Source: Amycolatopsis nigrescens CSC17Ta-90 (GTDB taxonomy: Bacteria > Actinomycetota > Actinomycetes > Mycobacteriales > Pseudonocardiaceae). From it: a stretch of 64,000 nucleotides of DNA. Each line of letters begins with the position of its first letter. Within the stretch, counting starts at the first letter, position 1. A model generated the notes under the pieces. That model was not told the DNA's origin. It worked only from the letters and a program-made list of their open reading frames with translations, and did no database searches. Shown piece after piece: positions 1 through 8,111 of the stretch. The translations under genes were made by a program, and so were the position numbers. The stretch covers positions 1,001,746-1,065,745 of the forward strand of contig NZ_ARVW01000001.1 in assembly GCF_000384315.1 (NCBI RefSeq). The letters run 5' to 3'.

Positions 1-1069
1 CGCCGTAGTCGGGATGCCCGGAGTCGTGGCCCTCGGAGCCGTAGCCCTTCAGGATCGCCAGCTGGCCGAGCCCGTCGGTGGCCAGCGAGATCCGCTTGAC
101 GTCGTCCAGCGTGCGCAGGAACGGATGGGTCGCCTGGCTGGCGAAGTTGAACGGGATGTGCGTGACGACCCGGTCCGCGGTCTGCTCCGCGCCGGCCGGG
201 GTGATCGCGATCTGCCGGAACGCGATCGCGCCGTCCTGCCAGTCGAGGGTTCCGTCGCCGTTGGCGTCCGGGGTGACGACCACCTTGGCCCATGGCAGCT
301 CCTCCGGCTTGGTCGCGGTGTCGCCGCGGTGCGTCCACTGCCCGCTCCACAGGCCGACCCGGACGCCGTCGCCTTCCTTGCGGGCCTGGTGCCACAGCCG
401 CGCCGCGTCCCGGTTGGTCGGACCGGAAGGCTTGTCGTAGACCGAGTTCGTCTCCACCGACGCGGCGAGGCTGGCGGTGTTCAGCACCGCGTAGCTCGCG
501 CCGACCGGGTTCTGCTCCACCGGGGTCTGCGCGGTGACCGGGGCGAACCGGTCCGCGGTGCGGGTGGAGTCGGGGTCGAGGGTGGTGAACGCGGTCGCCG
601 CGCCCTGCTGCCCGCCGGTCACCGACACCAGGTCGTGCCCGGGGATGTCGATGGTGCCGACGCGCAGCGCGGCGGTCTCGACGATCCGGTCGATCCGGAA
701 GGTGACGGCCCGACCCGCCACCCGGATGGAGGCGTCGATCCGGGCGCCGGGCGCGTCGTCCACGGCGAGCGAATAGTGCGCGGCGCCGTCCTGGCCGACC
801 GAGCCGGTGCCGGTGACCCGGTACGGCCTGCCGTTCAAGGTGATCGAATCCAGCGCCGAGCTGCGGCCATCCAAGCCGGCGCCGGTGGCGCGATCCAGAT
901 AGCGGCCGACATACGGGAACGACGCGCCGAGGGTCACCTCCAGCTCCGGCGAGGAGATCTTCAGCTCGGCGGGCGCGGCGGCCGCCGCCGGACCGGGCGC
1001 GCCGGCGGCCAGTGTGCAGAGGGCGATGGCGACCACGCCGAGGCGAGAACGAGCCGAGCGGACAGGCAT
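1..1069 (-). CDS. Secreted GH101 endo-alpha-N-acetylgalactosaminidase, N-terminal part (cut by window edge)
   Basis: An open frame runs from the ATG at 1069 to the window edge (about 356 codons) with no stop, so the C-terminal part lies outside. Residues 1-30 form a signal peptide: Arg-rich start, hydrophobic VVAIALCTLAAG core, AAAA exit. A beta-sandwich-like region follows, then near residues 342-355 the block KGYGSEGHDSGHPDYG, which I recognise as the start of the GH101 catalytic barrel. GH101 enzymes release Gal-beta1,3-GalNAc from Ser/Thr-linked mucin-type glycans outside the cell. The gene is divergent from the DyP gene and belongs with the GH109, transport and catabolic genes up to 17.6 kb. 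The family call rests on that motif and the export signal; chain length cannot be judged. Confidence 0.8.
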   Translation of the reverse strand, partial: MPVRSARSRLGVVAIALCTLAAGAPGPAAAAAPAELKISSPELEVTLGASFPYVGRYLDRATGAGLDGRSSALDSITLNGRPYRVTGTGSVGQDGAAHYSLAVDDAPGARIDASIRVAGRAVTFRIDRIVETAALRVGTIDIPGHDLVSVTGGQQGAATAFTTLDPDSTRTADRFAPVTAQTPVEQNPVGASYAVLNTASLAASVETNSVYDKPSGPTNRDAARLWHQARKEGDGVRVGLWSGQWTHRGDTATKPEELPWAKVVVTPDANGDGTLDWQDGAIAFRQIAITPAGAEQTADRVVTHIPFNFASQATHPFLRTLDDVKRISLATDGLGQLAILKGYGSEGHDSGHPDYG

Positions 1070-1145
1070 GAAGCCTCCAACCGTCGAGCGTGCGTTTGTG
1101 ATTGTTTTATGCGCTCAAACGTCAAAAGTCAACAGAAACGAGCAT

Positions 1146-1190
1146 CTTTCGCGCAGTCGGCGGCCGCTTTTCATGATCACTTTCGGTAAC
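1146..1190. promoter_or_regulatory. TTTC-rich candidate operator upstream of the GH101 gene
   Basis: The 250 bp between the GH101 and DyP starts is less GC-rich than its surroundings. It holds CTTTCG at 1146-1151, TTTC at 1169-1172 and CACTTTCGGT at 1178-1187. The last resembles CACTTTCGAT in front of the GH109 gene and in front of the agaS operon. DeoR-family regulators of amino-sugar genes often bind TTTC direct repeats, so this may be a weaker site for the local DeoR proteins. Spacing is less regular here than at the other two sites. Confidence 0.35.
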
Positions 1191-1317
1191 TAAACATTAG
1201 GGCATTCGAGTGAATATCACGAACTGCGCAAGCGAAACGGCCCACAAATGACAACTATGGGTAGTGGGCCCTGGGGAGGCGCCCGAGGGGAACTCACCGT
1301 GACCGCAGGGGGTAAAC

Positions 1318-2715
1318 GTGTCCGTAGACCTGTCTGTGCCGCTGTCCTGGAAGAACGCCACCGGGGACGCCGCGGCCATGCTCGAAGAACTGCAACCGAA
1401 CATTCTCAAGGCGCACGTCCGGGACCATCTGGCCATCCTGTTCCTGCGTTTCGACGACGCCAAGGCGGCGAGGACCTTCCTCACCCGGCTGGTCCCGCTG
1501 ATGAAATCCGCGAAAGCGCATCTGACCGAGGTCGAAGCGTTCAAGAAAGACCGCGTCGCCGGCACGCCCTACGTCGGCCTCGGCCTGAGCGCGGAGGCGT
1601 ACCGGAAGCTCGGTGCGCCCGGCACACCCGGCGACCAGCTCTTCGGCGCCGGCGCGAAGAACGCGGTACCCCGGCTCAAGGACCCGCGGGTGGCGGACTG
1701 GGAGGTGCCCTACCGCGAGGTCGTGGACGCGGTGGTGCTGATCGGGGACGCCGACGAGGCCCCGGTGAAGACCACCCGCCGGAAGGTCAAGGCGCTGCTG
1801 TCCAGGGGAATCACGGTGCTGGGCGAGGAGACCGGGCTGGCCCAGCTGAACAAGAACGGCGAGGGCATCGAGCACTTCGGCTATGTGGACGGTCGTAGCC
1901 AGCCGCTGTTCCTCACCGAGGACATCGAGAACGAGAAGCGGACCACCGACGGCATCAACGAATGGGACCCCTCGGCCGCGCTGGACCGGGTGCTGGTGCC
2001 CGACACCGCCGCGCCGAACCCGGCCGTGCACTTCGGCAGCTATTTCGTCTTCCGCAAGCTCGAACAGAACGTCCGGCTGTTCAAACAGGCCGAACAGGAC
2101 CTGGCCGACGCGCTGGAACTGCGCGGGGACGACCGGGAACGGGCCGGCGCCATGCTGGTCGGCCGGTTCGAGGACGGCACCCCGCTCACCCTGCAGCGCG
2201 AGCCGGGCGCGGAAAGCCCGGTGGGCAACGACTTCAGCTACTTCAGCGACGACCTCGGCCAGAAATGCCCGTTCCAGGCGCACATCCGCAAGACCAACCC
2301 GCGCGGTTCGGGCGGGTTCGAACAGCCCGAGGAGGAGCGCAGGCACCTGTTCCCGCGCCGCGCGCAGACCTACGGCAGGAGGCTCGACCCGCCGAACGCG
2401 TCGCTGCCGCCGGTGGTCCGGCCGACCGGCGGGGTCGGCCTGCTGTTCATGGCGTTCAACTCCGACCTCGCCGGCCAGTTCGAGTTCATCCAGCAGACCT
2501 GGGCGAACAACGACCAGTTCCCGGCGGTCCCGCCCGGGCACAAGGCGCCGGGGCTCGATCTGGTCATCGGCCAGGGCGAGCGGCTGGAAAGCACCTTCGC
2601 CCCGGTGTGGGGCGCCGGAGGCGACCAGGCCGTGGCGCCCGCCCCGCAGGCGGTCACCATGAAGGGCGGCGAGTACTTCTTCATGCCGTCCCTCGCCTTC
2701 CTCCGCTCGCTCTAA
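1318..2715 (+). CDS. DyP-type peroxidase
   Basis: This 465-residue protein is a dye-decolorising peroxidase, a heme enzyme oxidising aromatic substrates with H2O2. The family hallmark GxxDG is present as GYVDG (residues 188-192, Asp191). The HIRKTNPR block at about residue 322 carries the expected proximal heme-ligand His. The C-terminal half holds the usual LLFMAFNSDLAGQFEFIQ stretch and ends with EYFFMPSLAF. No signal peptide is visible, so it is probably cytoplasmic; the length suits the larger DyP subfamilies. The GTG at 1318 follows a GCAGGGGGTAAAC ribosome site. It is divergent from the GH101 gene, and a hairpin follows its stop. No encapsulin gene is nearby. Its link to glycan use is not evident. 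Confidence 0.9.
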   Translation: MSVDLSVPLSWKNATGDAAAMLEELQPNILKAHVRDHLAILFLRFDDAKAARTFLTRLVPLMKSAKAHLTEVEAFKKDRVAGTPYVGLGLSAEAYRKLGAPGTPGDQLFGAGAKNAVPRLKDPRVADWEVPYREVVDAVVLIGDADEAPVKTTRRKVKALLSRGITVLGEETGLAQLNKNGEGIEHFGYVDGRSQPLFLTEDIENEKRTTDGINEWDPSAALDRVLVPDTAAPNPAVHFGSYFVFRKLEQNVRLFKQAEQDLADALELRGDDRERAGAMLVGRFEDGTPLTLQREPGAESPVGNDFSYFSDDLGQKCPFQAHIRKTNPRGSGGFEQPEEERRHLFPRRAQTYGRRLDPPNASLPPVVRPTGGVGLLFMAFNSDLAGQFEFIQQTWANNDQFPAVPPGHKAPGLDLVIGQGERLESTFAPVWGAGGDQAVAPAPQAVTMKGGEYFFMPSLAFLRSL

Positions 2716-2723
2716 CCGGCAAA

Positions 2724-2768
2724 TAGCCGGCTTCTTGCCCTGCGGGGGGAAGGGCAAGAAGCCGGCTA
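2724..2768. terminator. Bidirectional hairpin, AAATAGCCGGCTT palindrome family
   Basis: A perfect 17-bp inverted repeat (2724-2740 and 2752-2768) with an 11-nt loop lies between the converging DyP and protease genes. The arm sequence TAGCCGGCTTCTTGCCC is shared with elements at 19478 and 58861, so this belongs to a repeated terminator family. Confidence 0.8.
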
Positions 2769-2770
2769 CT

Positions 2771-2800
2771 CTTCTATTCGGGGCGCTTCTATTCGGGGCG
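2771..2800. repeat. Tandem 15-bp direct repeat
   Basis: CTTCTATTCGGGGCG occurs twice back to back (2771-2785 and 2786-2800), directly between the hairpin and the stop of the protease gene. It looks like a local slippage duplication; no function is suggested. Confidence 0.75.
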
Positions 2801-2802
2801 GG

Positions 2803-4131
2803 TCAGCAGGGGCCGACGTCCTTCCAGACGGCCCAGGAGCCGGGGTCGCCCGGCTCGGCACCGGTGGACCAGTAGGTGGACTCCCACTTGTGGGCGTTGT
2901 GCGAGACCACGTCACCGGGGACGTAACCGGTCGAGGAGGCCCATGCCTGCATGCCGATGCAGTCCACCGGCGGCTCGGGGTCCGGGTCGCCGCCGCCGCT
3001 GGTCACCAGCGTCAGGCTGTACGCGCTGAGGATCTCGTTCACCGGCTGGAAGAACGTGGTGCCGCCGGAGGTGCAGTTGCCCGAACCGCCCGAGGTCACG
3101 CCCTGGGCCTGCTGCCCGGTCAGCCACGAGCCGCCGGAGTCACCGGGCTCGGCGCAGGCGTTGGTCCGGGTCAGTCCGGTGATGGTGCCCTCGGGGTAGG
3201 TCACCGACTGGTTCTTGGCCTGTACGGTGCCGCATTTCCAGCCGGTGGTCGAACCGGACCGGCAGATCGACGCGCCGACCGCGGACTCCTGCGAGCCCGC
3301 CACCGCGACGGTGCCGCCGGCGTAGTTGTTCACCACTCCGCGCGGGGTCCAGTTCGAGTTGGTCGCGACCCAGCCGTAGTCACCGCTGCCGGGGAACACC
3401 GAGCCGCGGAAGGTGCCCTGCGCGGTCCGGTCGGCACCGGTGGTGGGCGCGCCCACCCGGCCGCAGTGCCCGGCGGTGACGAAGCCGCCGTTCACCGAGA
3501 ATCCCACCGAGCAACGGGAACTGTTGTTGATGTAGTACGCGTCGCCGCCGCGGACGTCGGCCAGCAGCCGCGGCGAGTCGGTGGACGCCTCCAGCCGCAC
3601 CAGCGACCGGTCCACCCCGGCGTCGGCCACGAACCGGTCCGCCTCGGCCAGCGCGGATGGCTGCGAGTAGACGACCACGCTGTTGGTCTTGACGTCCACC
3701 GCCCAGCCGGACACCGTGGCTGGTGCACGGAGACCGTCCAACCGGAACTTGGCCGCGTCCAGCACGTCCTCGCTGCGCGTCACCACCCGCGGCTCGGCGC
3801 CGGCGGCCCGGACCAAGGCCGCGTCGGCCTGGTCGGTCACCGCCACCACCAGCTCCGCGTCCGGGGTGAGCCAGGCGCCGCCGAAACGGTCACCGAGGCG
3901 TCGGTCAAAAGCGGCGCCGAGTGCGCTCGCCCGGATGTCCTTCGCTATCCGGGCGCTTGCTTGGTCCGATGAAAGGCCGAGATCCCTTTTCATCGCTTCG
4001 AGCATCTCGGGCGAGGCGGCCGGTGCGAACTGCTGGTGGGAGGGTGGCTGGACGGCCGTGGCCGGCGGACCGGCGGCCATCGCGGCGACCGCGAAAGCGG
4101 CCGCCGTCAGCCGGACAAGGGTGCGATTCAT
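2803..4131 (-). CDS. Secreted S1E-type (streptogrisin-like) serine protease with chitin-binding domain
   Basis: The 442-residue preproprotein has a signal peptide (residues 1-26, ending PPATA), an alpha-lytic-protease-type propeptide (about 35-195) and a chymotrypsin-fold domain. Catalytic residues are His222 (TAGHCG), Asp251 (SGDYGW) and Ser332 (EPGDSGG). Paired cysteines (207/223, 290/300, 326/353) fit streptogrisins. A short GGGDPDPEPP linker leads to a C-terminal CBM5/12-like chitin-binding module (391-442) with its aromatic WASSTGY and AHKWEST blocks. It should cleave proteins outside the cell while held on chitin. I chose the ATG at 4131 because AGGAGAGAGCC precedes it; the longer open frame upstream has no export signal. 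Confidence 0.92.
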   Translation of the reverse strand: MNRTLVRLTAAAFAVAAMAAGPPATAVQPPSHQQFAPAASPEMLEAMKRDLGLSSDQASARIAKDIRASALGAAFDRRLGDRFGGAWLTPDAELVVAVTDQADAALVRAAGAEPRVVTRSEDVLDAAKFRLDGLRAPATVSGWAVDVKTNSVVVYSQPSALAEADRFVADAGVDRSLVRLEASTDSPRLLADVRGGDAYYINNSSRCSVGFSVNGGFVTAGHCGRVGAPTTGADRTAQGTFRGSVFPGSGDYGWVATNSNWTPRGVVNNYAGGTVAVAGSQESAVGASICRSGSTTGWKCGTVQAKNQSVTYPEGTITGLTRTNACAEPGDSGGSWLTGQQAQGVTSGGSGNCTSGGTTFFQPVNEILSAYSLTLVTSGGGDPDPEPPVDCIGMQAWASSTGYVPGDVVSHNAHKWESTYWSTGAEPGDPGSWAVWKDVGPC

Positions 4132-4267
4132 GGCTCTCTCCTGGGGAGTACGGGGATGCAGGAAAACCCGATAGATCTGGTATAGACCAATTTGGGACGC
4201 CTCGATACCCGCCGACCGGCGGCATACCGCCCACCCCATACCCCCGCCTTATCCCCGCTACGGAGAT

Positions 4268-4318
4268 CCCTTAAGGCCACCATGGGGGCATCCAACGCCC
4301 CTAAGGTGGCCTTAAGGG
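4268..4318. terminator. Palindrome of the AAGGCCACC family
   Basis: Arms CCCTTAAGGCCACC (4268-4281) and GGTGGCCTTAAGGG (4305-4318) are perfect complements. An inner GGGGC/GCCCC pairing lies around an AAC loop. It lies just after the DeoR stop (4326, minus strand) and before the protease promoter. Relatives are at 13981, 51717 and 52991. Confidence 0.75.
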
Positions 4319-4325
4319 GCAGTGG

Positions 4326-5108
4326 TCAGACGGAGCGGAGGTCGACGCCGGAGGCGCGGAAGCGAGCGGCCAAGTCGGGTGCGACGTCGGAGTCGGTGAC
4401 GACCACGTCGACGTCGGCGATTTCGCAGATTCGCGCGAAGGCCCGGTGGCCCAGTTTCGAGCTGTCCGCGGCGACCACCACCCTGGCCGCGCGCGCCACC
4501 ATCAGCCGGTTGATATCGGCCTCGCCCTCGTGGTGCGCGAAGGCGCCGCCCTCCGGATCGAGCGCGTCCACCCCGAGCACCAGCAGGTCCAGCGCGATCT
4601 CGCCGAGCACCGGGGTGGCCAGCGGGCCGGTCAGCTCGAAGGAGTGCGGCCTGGCCACCCCGCCGGTGACCACCAGCTTGATCTGGCGGCGCACCGTCAG
4701 CTCGTTCGCGATGTTCAGCGCGTTGGTGACCACGGTCAGCCGGGGCGCGGCGCCGGAGTCGAGGTCGGCCCGCGCGGCCAGTGCCATCGCGATCCCGGTC
4801 GTGGTGGTGCCGCCGTTCAGCCCGATCACGCCGCCGGGCTGGGCCAGCATCGCCACCGCGTGCGCGATCCGGCTCTTCTCCGGCGCGTGCCGCGCGGTCT
4901 TGTACCGCAGCGGCAGATCGTAGGACACGTTGTTCGCCACCGCACCGCCCCTGGTGCGGGTGAGCAGGTGCTGCCCGGCGAGGTGGTCGAGGTCGCGCCG
5001 GACGGTGGCCTGCGAGACCACCAGCCCGGTGGCGAGCTCGTCCACGTCCACCTTGCCGCGCTCACCGACCAGCTGCAGGATGCCGCTCAGCCGTTCGTGC
5101 CGTTTCAT
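4326..5108 (-). CDS. DeoR-family transcriptional regulator (paralogue 1)
   Basis: This 260-residue regulator has a DeoR winged helix in residues 4-58 (KVDVDELATGLVVSQATVRRDLDHL) and the sugar-phosphate-sensing domain with GLNGGTTTTGIA, VVTNALNIANEL and a Lys/Asp-rich DSSKLGHRAF block. It is the last gene of the sugar-transport operon; its ATG overlaps the DUF5107 stop (ATGA). It is strongly similar along its whole length to the protein at 13182-13967, including the recognition helix (ATVRRDLDHL against ATIRRDLDHL), so the two may read overlapping operators. Inferred role: repressor of this GalNAc-type locus, relieved by a phosphorylated sugar such as tagatose- or galactosamine-6-phosphate. 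Confidence 0.88.
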   Translation of the reverse strand: MKRHERLSGILQLVGERGKVDVDELATGLVVSQATVRRDLDHLAGQHLLTRTRGGAVANNVSYDLPLRYKTARHAPEKSRIAHAVAMLAQPGGVIGLNGGTTTTGIAMALAARADLDSGAAPRLTVVTNALNIANELTVRRQIKLVVTGGVARPHSFELTGPLATPVLGEIALDLLVLGVDALDPEGGAFAHHEGEADINRLMVARAARVVVAADSSKLGHRAFARICEIADVDVVVTDSDVAPDLAARFRASGVDLRSV

Positions 5109-7033
5109 CCGGTCATCCGGAAGTCGTAACGCCTTGGCAGCGCCAGGTTTCGGCCGAGCCGGTGCTGGATCTCCACCCAGACGTCGGAAAGCGCGGTCTC
5201 CCCTTCGCGCACGTCCGGCACGTCGAAGCCCTGCTCGAAGATCGCCAGCGCGCCCTCGGCGTCGCCGAGGGCCAGCCTGGCCCGCGCGGTCAGCAACCGG
5301 ATCCGGCCGTCGGCCCGGATTTCCGGGGGCAGGTACTCGACCAGTTCGGCAGCCTGCACCGCCCGGCCCGCCGCGAGCACCGCGGTCACCGCCTCCACCG
5401 CCAGCGCCCGCACGTCGGAGGCGAAGGCCAGCGCCGCTACGTACAGGTCCGCCGATTCGTCCAAGTCGGCTGAATCGCCGGTGGCCACGGCCAGGTTCCG
5501 CAGCGCCCAGGGATTCCCGGCACACTCGTCCGACGAACGCCACGCGGCCACCGCTCCCGACCGGTCGCCGTCGTACCAGCGCGCGACCCCGCGGTGGTAC
5601 CAGCTCAGCCAGTCGTCGGCGGTCTTCTCCAGCAGCGCCCGCCATTCCGGCGCGACCAGCGTGCCGGGCGGCGGCAACAGCGGATCGGCATGAGGCTGAC
5701 GTCCAGCCAGTAACTGAAGCCACGATTCCTGTTGCGCACCAAGGGTTTCCGCCGGGAACGGGGTGCCGGGCGGCGCGGCCTCACCGGTCCTGGCCAGTTC
5801 CAGCGCACCCCAGCCGGACCCGCGGTGCAGCGTTTCGCCGGGTTCGGTATCGGCTACCGCGCGCCACTCGACGTGCCGCCGGGCCAGTTCCTCGTGCGGC
5901 AGCAGCACGGACCCCGTTGCGGTCGCCCAGTCTCCACTGTGGACGGACGCGGGATCGGCCCGCACCGGACCGTAGGCTTCCAGCCAGTCGCGGGACTCAC
6001 CCCCGGGCAGCCTGAGATGTTCGAGCTGGGTTTTCGCCAGCCCGGCCTGGATCTCCAGGTAACCGCCCGCGCCAGGTGCCAGCCAGTCCTGCCAGCGGTG
6101 CCCGCCCGCCGACTCGCCCCAGACGAACAGCTTGCGCCCGCGCAGCCGCCCGGTGGACAACTGCGCCGGCCCGTACCCGTCGCCGTCCAGCGCGGCGATC
6201 CACGGCGGCGTGCCCGCCGGGAGGTCGAAGAAGAAGTCCGCCGCCTGCTGATGTCCGGCCGGGTAAGTCAGGTCCGGCTCGCCCGGCACGTCCACCAGGT
6301 CCAGCCTGCCGCCGTAGCCGTAGTGCCAGGCTTTCTCCGCCGGCGCCAGCACCCTGGTCGCGGCCGCGCGCGGCACGGCGATGTTGGACCACCAGTACAG
6401 CGGCACCTCCCCGGCGGCGTGGTCGCGGGGATTGCGCACCCGCACCCCGACGAACAGCCAGGCCGAACCCGGCGGCAGCCAGAAGTCCAGCTGGTACACC
6501 AGGTTCCGGGTGCGCTCCCACTCCCACAGCCGCAGCATCGGCGATCCGTCCGGCGCCGCCAGCCCGGCCGCGTGCAGCGGCTCGCAGGTCAGCGTGGTGT
6601 GCCCGGTGCTGCCCAGGTTCCACTCCACTCCCCCGGCGAACCAGGCGCCGCGCAGGGCGAGGTTCGCCGGCTGGAAAACCGGGTTGCGGTAGAGCAGCTC
6701 GCGCCCTGCCACCTTGTCCACCAGCGAGTAGAGCCGCCCGCCCAGCGACGGCAGCACGGTCGCGCGCAACAGCTCGTTCTCCAGCACCAGCGCGGGCAGC
6801 TCGCTTTCCACGCGCTCGCGCCGGTAGCCGTCCTGCACGAGGCAGGGCAGCACACTGTCCAGCTTGCCGTAGGTCAGGTTCCCGGCCAGGTCGGCGGGCA
6901 GCTCGGCCAGGTTGCTCACCCGCTGCGCCTTCTCCGGCGGGAGCAGCGGCGGCAACGGGTTCTCCCGGCCGAGCTCGGCGGCGGGCAGCCGCAGGCCCTC
7001 GACGGACAGCGAAGTGCGCTGTGCGGTGGACAT
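5105..7033 (-). CDS. DUF5107 / tetratricopeptide-repeat protein of unknown function
   Basis: This 642-residue cytoplasmic-looking protein (no signal peptide) starts MSTAQRTSL. Residues about 65-380 match the pattern I associate with DUF5107, a beta-sandwich of the galactose-mutarotase type: LPSLGGRLYSLVDK, RNPVFQPANL, GGVEWNLGSTGH and the aromatic WWSNIAVP and FVWGESAGGHRWQDWL blocks. The last 200 residues are alpha-helical repeats of TPR type (NPWALRNLAVATG, LLTARARLALGDAEGALAIFEQ). It sits between the ABC ATPase and DeoR genes with 1-nt and 4-nt overlaps, so it is made with the importer. Sugar epimerase-like or hydrolase activity on the imported glycan is possible but not shown by any residue I can name. 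Confidence 0.7.
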   Translation of the reverse strand: MSTAQRTSLSVEGLRLPAAELGRENPLPPLLPPEKAQRVSNLAELPADLAGNLTYGKLDSVLPCLVQDGYRRERVESELPALVLENELLRATVLPSLGGRLYSLVDKVAGRELLYRNPVFQPANLALRGAWFAGGVEWNLGSTGHTTLTCEPLHAAGLAAPDGSPMLRLWEWERTRNLVYQLDFWLPPGSAWLFVGVRVRNPRDHAAGEVPLYWWSNIAVPRAAATRVLAPAEKAWHYGYGGRLDLVDVPGEPDLTYPAGHQQAADFFFDLPAGTPPWIAALDGDGYGPAQLSTGRLRGRKLFVWGESAGGHRWQDWLAPGAGGYLEIQAGLAKTQLEHLRLPGGESRDWLEAYGPVRADPASVHSGDWATATGSVLLPHEELARRHVEWRAVADTEPGETLHRGSGWGALELARTGEAAPPGTPFPAETLGAQQESWLQLLAGRQPHADPLLPPPGTLVAPEWRALLEKTADDWLSWYHRGVARWYDGDRSGAVAAWRSSDECAGNPWALRNLAVATGDSADLDESADLYVAALAFASDVRALAVEAVTAVLAAGRAVQAAELVEYLPPEIRADGRIRLLTARARLALGDAEGALAIFEQGFDVPDVREGETALSDVWVEIQHRLGRNLALPRRYDFRMTG

Positions 7034-8100
7034 CAGTCCGGCAGCCGGTCGCCGGTGGCCGCGTCGAACAGGTGCACCGCGCCGGGCCGCGGCACCAGCC
7101 CGACCTCGGTGCCGCGCCGCCACGGCGACATCCCCGGGGTGCGCACGGTGATCACCTTCTCCGCCTGGCAGTACAGGTACTGGTCGCTGCCCAGCTCCTC
7201 CACCACCTCCACGGTCGCGGTGATCCCGGTCCCCGGCTCGCTCAGCGTCCAGCCCTCCGGCCGCACCCCTGCCACCACCCGCTCGCTGGTCAACGCCGCG
7301 CGCTGGGCCGGGGTGAGCGGAATGCGCTGCCCGCCGGCGAGCACGCCCTCGGCGTCCGCGGTCGCGTCCAGCAGGTTCATCGCGGGCGAGCCGATGAACC
7401 CGGCGACGAACACGTTGGCCGGCTTGCCGAACAGCCCGATCGGGGTGTCGCACTGCTGCAGGGCACCGTCCTTGAGCACGGCCACTCTGTCCCCCATGGT
7501 CATCGCCTCCACCTGGTCGTGCGTGACGTAGATGGTGGTGACCCCGAGCCGGCGCTGCAGGGACGCGATCTGGGTACGGGTCTGCACCCGCAGCTTCGCG
7601 TCCAGATTGGACAGTGGCTCGTCCATGCAGAACACCTGCGGCCGGCGCACGATCGCCCTGCCCATCGCCACCCGCTGCCGCTGCCCGCCGGAAAGCTTGG
7701 CCGGCTTGCGGTCCAGATAGGACGTCAGGTCCAGCAGTTCGGCGGCCTCGGCCACCGCGCGCTCCCGCTCGGCCTTCGGCGTCTTGGCGATCTTCAGGTG
7801 GAAGCCGATGTTCTCGGCCACGGTCATATGCGGGTAGAGCGCGTAGTTCTGGAACACCATGGCGATGTCCCTGTCCTTCGGCGCCAGGTCGGTCACGTCC
7901 CGCGCGCCGATGTGCACCTGCCCCTCGTCCACCCCCTCCAGCCCGGCGAGCATCCGCAGGGTGGTGGACTTCCCGCAGCCGGACGGGCCGACCAGCACCA
8001 GGAACTCGCCGTCTTCGACCTCCAGGTCCAGCCGGTCCACGGCCGGTTTCGGCACATTCGCGTAGTAGCGCGTCGCGCCCTTGAACGACACGGTCGCCAT
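7033..8100 (-). CDS. MsmK/UgpC-type ABC transporter ATPase
   Basis: This 355-residue ATPase powers sugar import. Walker A is GPSGCGKST (38-46), the signature is LSGGQRQ, Walker B is VFCMDEP, and the switch His is in VTHDQ. The C-terminal third is the OB-fold regulatory domain of MalK/UgpC proteins (VVAGVRPEG, a characteristic start). Its stop overlaps the next start (TGATG). The two permease genes and the binding protein lie upstream in the same operon, so this is a dedicated rather than a shared ATPase, although MsmK proteins often serve several importers. Confidence 0.92.
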   Translation of the reverse strand: MATVSFKGATRYYANVPKPAVDRLDLEVEDGEFLVLVGPSGCGKSTTLRMLAGLEGVDEGQVHIGARDVTDLAPKDRDIAMVFQNYALYPHMTVAENIGFHLKIAKTPKAERERAVAEAAELLDLTSYLDRKPAKLSGGQRQRVAMGRAIVRRPQVFCMDEPLSNLDAKLRVQTRTQIASLQRRLGVTTIYVTHDQVEAMTMGDRVAVLKDGALQQCDTPIGLFGKPANVFVAGFIGSPAMNLLDATADAEGVLAGGQRIPLTPAQRAALTSERVVAGVRPEGWTLSEPGTGITATVEVVEELGSDQYLYCQAEKVITVRTPGMSPWRRGTEVGLVPRPGAVHLFDAATGDRLPD

Positions 8101-8111
8101 TTGGCTTCTCC

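Noticed and set aside
4132..4239. Extended N-terminus for the serine protease
   Set aside because: The upstream part has no signal peptide and skips a good ribosome site at the ATG 4131.
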